Source: Actinomycetes bacterium (GTDB taxonomy: Bacteria > Actinomycetota > Actinomycetes > Actinomycetales > Actinomycetaceae). From it: DNA of 6,143 bases. Positions 6,065 through 6,143 of the stretch are shown piece by piece. Every line of letters starts with the position of its first letter. Position 1 is the first letter of the stretch. The position numbers and the translations under genes are program-made. The DNA lies in contig JAFAAX010000141.1 in assembly GCA_023426345.1 (NCBI GenBank), positions 1-6,143 of the forward strand, read 5' to 3'. The notes beneath the pieces are model-generated. The model saw nothing but the letters and a program-made list of their open reading frames with translations. It searched no databases and was not told the DNA's origin.

Positions 6065-6143
6065 CCACCGGCCCGGAGGCCGCGACCGGCGGACCCGCGC
6101 CCGGCGCCGAGACCGTCCGCCTCGGCACCGCGCATGTGCGCAC
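6061..6143 (+). CDS. Start of a further coupled gene, cut by the window end; possibly adenosine deaminase
   Basis: An ATG at 6061 overlaps the deoA stop by 4 nt and opens a frame that stays open for 27 codons to the window edge. The visible protein begins with a polar, Gly/Pro/Ala-rich stretch and then reads AETVRLGTAHVR. No diagnostic motif is reached. Coupling to deoA and the composition make it a likely real gene of the same operon, although no strong SD site is visible and it may rely on terminating ribosomes from deoA. In related actinobacterial operons an adenosine deaminase often follows deoA, whose zinc-binding HxH motif would come shortly after this point. That identity is inferred from context only. 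Confidence 0.6.
   Translation, partial: MTTGPEAATGGPAPGAETVRLGTAHVR

Noticed and set aside
1..6143. CRISPR arrays, tRNA or rRNA genes, insertion sequences or phage genes
   Set aside because: I saw no spaced direct repeats, no tRNA-like cloverleaf, no terminal repeats and no transposase or integrase sequence; nearly all bases are accounted for by the operon.

Overview
The window reads as one tightly packed, plus-strand operon from a high-GC actinobacterium. The evidence for the phylum is the very strong G/C bias at third codon positions, GTG as well as ATG starts, 4-nt start/stop overlaps, and protein sequences of the actinobacterial type, most clearly the cytidine deaminase. I would place it loosely near Actinomyces, Micrococcales or relatives, but nothing in the window fixes a genus.

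Layout: 1-130 is a non-coding leader with a possible -10 element and a good Shine-Dalgarno (SD) site. 131-1687 encodes a double-domain ABC ATPase of the BMP/nucleoside-uptake type (NupO/YufO-like). 1684-2943 and 2940-4226 encode two different membrane permeases (NupP/YufP-like and NupQ/YufQ-like), each overlapping the preceding gene by 4 nt. 4227-4350 is the only sizeable gap inside the operon and is dominated by strong inverted repeats. 4351-4761 encodes cytidine deaminase, 4766-6064 encodes thymidine (pyrimidine-nucleoside) phosphorylase, and at 6061 a further coupled gene begins and runs off the window; it could be adenosine deaminase, but its visible part is not diagnostic.

Together the genes form a nucleoside scavenging pathway. 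An ABC importer, whose BMP-type lipoprotein is presumably encoded outside the window, brings nucleosides in. Cdd deaminates cytidine and deoxycytidine to uridine and deoxyuridine. DeoA then cleaves pyrimidine nucleosides with phosphate to free base and (deoxy)ribose 1-phosphate.

This is a known type of operon and I found no undescribed system in it. The most notable anomaly is inside the first permease. The conserved cytoplasmic loop expected to contact the ATPase is replaced, at unchanged length, by a proline/arginine-rich stretch encoded by a C12-G-C8 tract. The second permease keeps the normal motif. This looks more like a base-calling or assembly fault than biology, but it should be checked. 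The second point of interest is the structured gap between the transport genes and the catabolic genes.
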